Positions 5,227 through 5,267 of a stretch of DNA of 5,267 bases are shown here, one piece after another. A program made the translations under genes and the position numbers. Each line of letters starts with the position of its first letter. Positions within the stretch are counted from its first letter, which is position 1. The DNA lies in the NCBI GenBank assembly GCA_021414045.1, contig JAIOPF010000015.1, positions 1-5,267 on the forward strand. Reading direction: 5' to 3'. Below the pieces are notes generated by a model that searched no databases, was not told the DNA's origin, and saw only the letters and a list, made by a program, of their open reading frames with translations. The stretch comes from Deltaproteobacteria bacterium. GTDB lineage: Bacteria > UBA10199 > DSSB01.

Positions 5227-5267
5227 GGTGCCGTTCGTCCCTTCTGCCGTCCGGCGCGAAGCCGCCG

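Overview
This is a compact bacterial segment of about 58-60% GC, probably from a Gram-negative chromosome. The glutathione synthetase tail and a canonical PII protein with the uridylylatable Tyr51 fit a proteobacterium-like or related lineage, but the window alone does not fix the taxon. I see no rRNA, tRNA, CRISPR array, insertion sequence or prophage gene. Most of it is ordinary chromosomal genes plus one small toxin-antitoxin pair and two small-to-medium genes I do not recognise.

Layout. Positions 1-148 hold the 3' end of gshB (+). After a 150-nt gene-free stretch come two closely spaced + strand genes that look like an operon: a short SprT/YgjP-like zinc metallopeptidase with a lysine-rich N-terminus and a DnaJ-like CxxCxGxG end (299-814), then an RluA-family pseudouridine synthase with an S4 domain (820-1728, GTG start). 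Converging on them from the - strand is a type II toxin-antitoxin operon: a Phd/YefM-like antitoxin (2032-2310) and a ParE/RelE-like toxin (1767-2048), overlapping by 17 nt. Its control region is only about 30% GC and carries a 30-bp dyad (2315-2344).

On the + strand there follows a patatin-like phospholipase (2445-3680), whose start lies just after a perfect TATAAT box, and 35 nt later a nitrogen-regulatory PII gene (3716-4054) with a strong Shine-Dalgarno sequence. The right end is on the - strand: a very acidic 80-residue protein (4077-4319) convergent with the PII gene, and an unrecognised 265-residue or longer protein (4429-5226) whose reading frame stays open to the window edge.

Working together. 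The metallopeptidase and pseudouridine synthase are probably co-transcribed. The toxin and antitoxin form one autoregulated unit. PII is a signalling trimer, but its usual partners (amtB, glnA) are absent from this window. No obvious new multi-gene system is visible. The points most worth a second look are the metallopeptidase architecture, the toxin-antitoxin operator and its CTAAATTAG motif shared with the gap upstream of the metallopeptidase, the possible leaderless patatin start, and the two unrecognised proteins.
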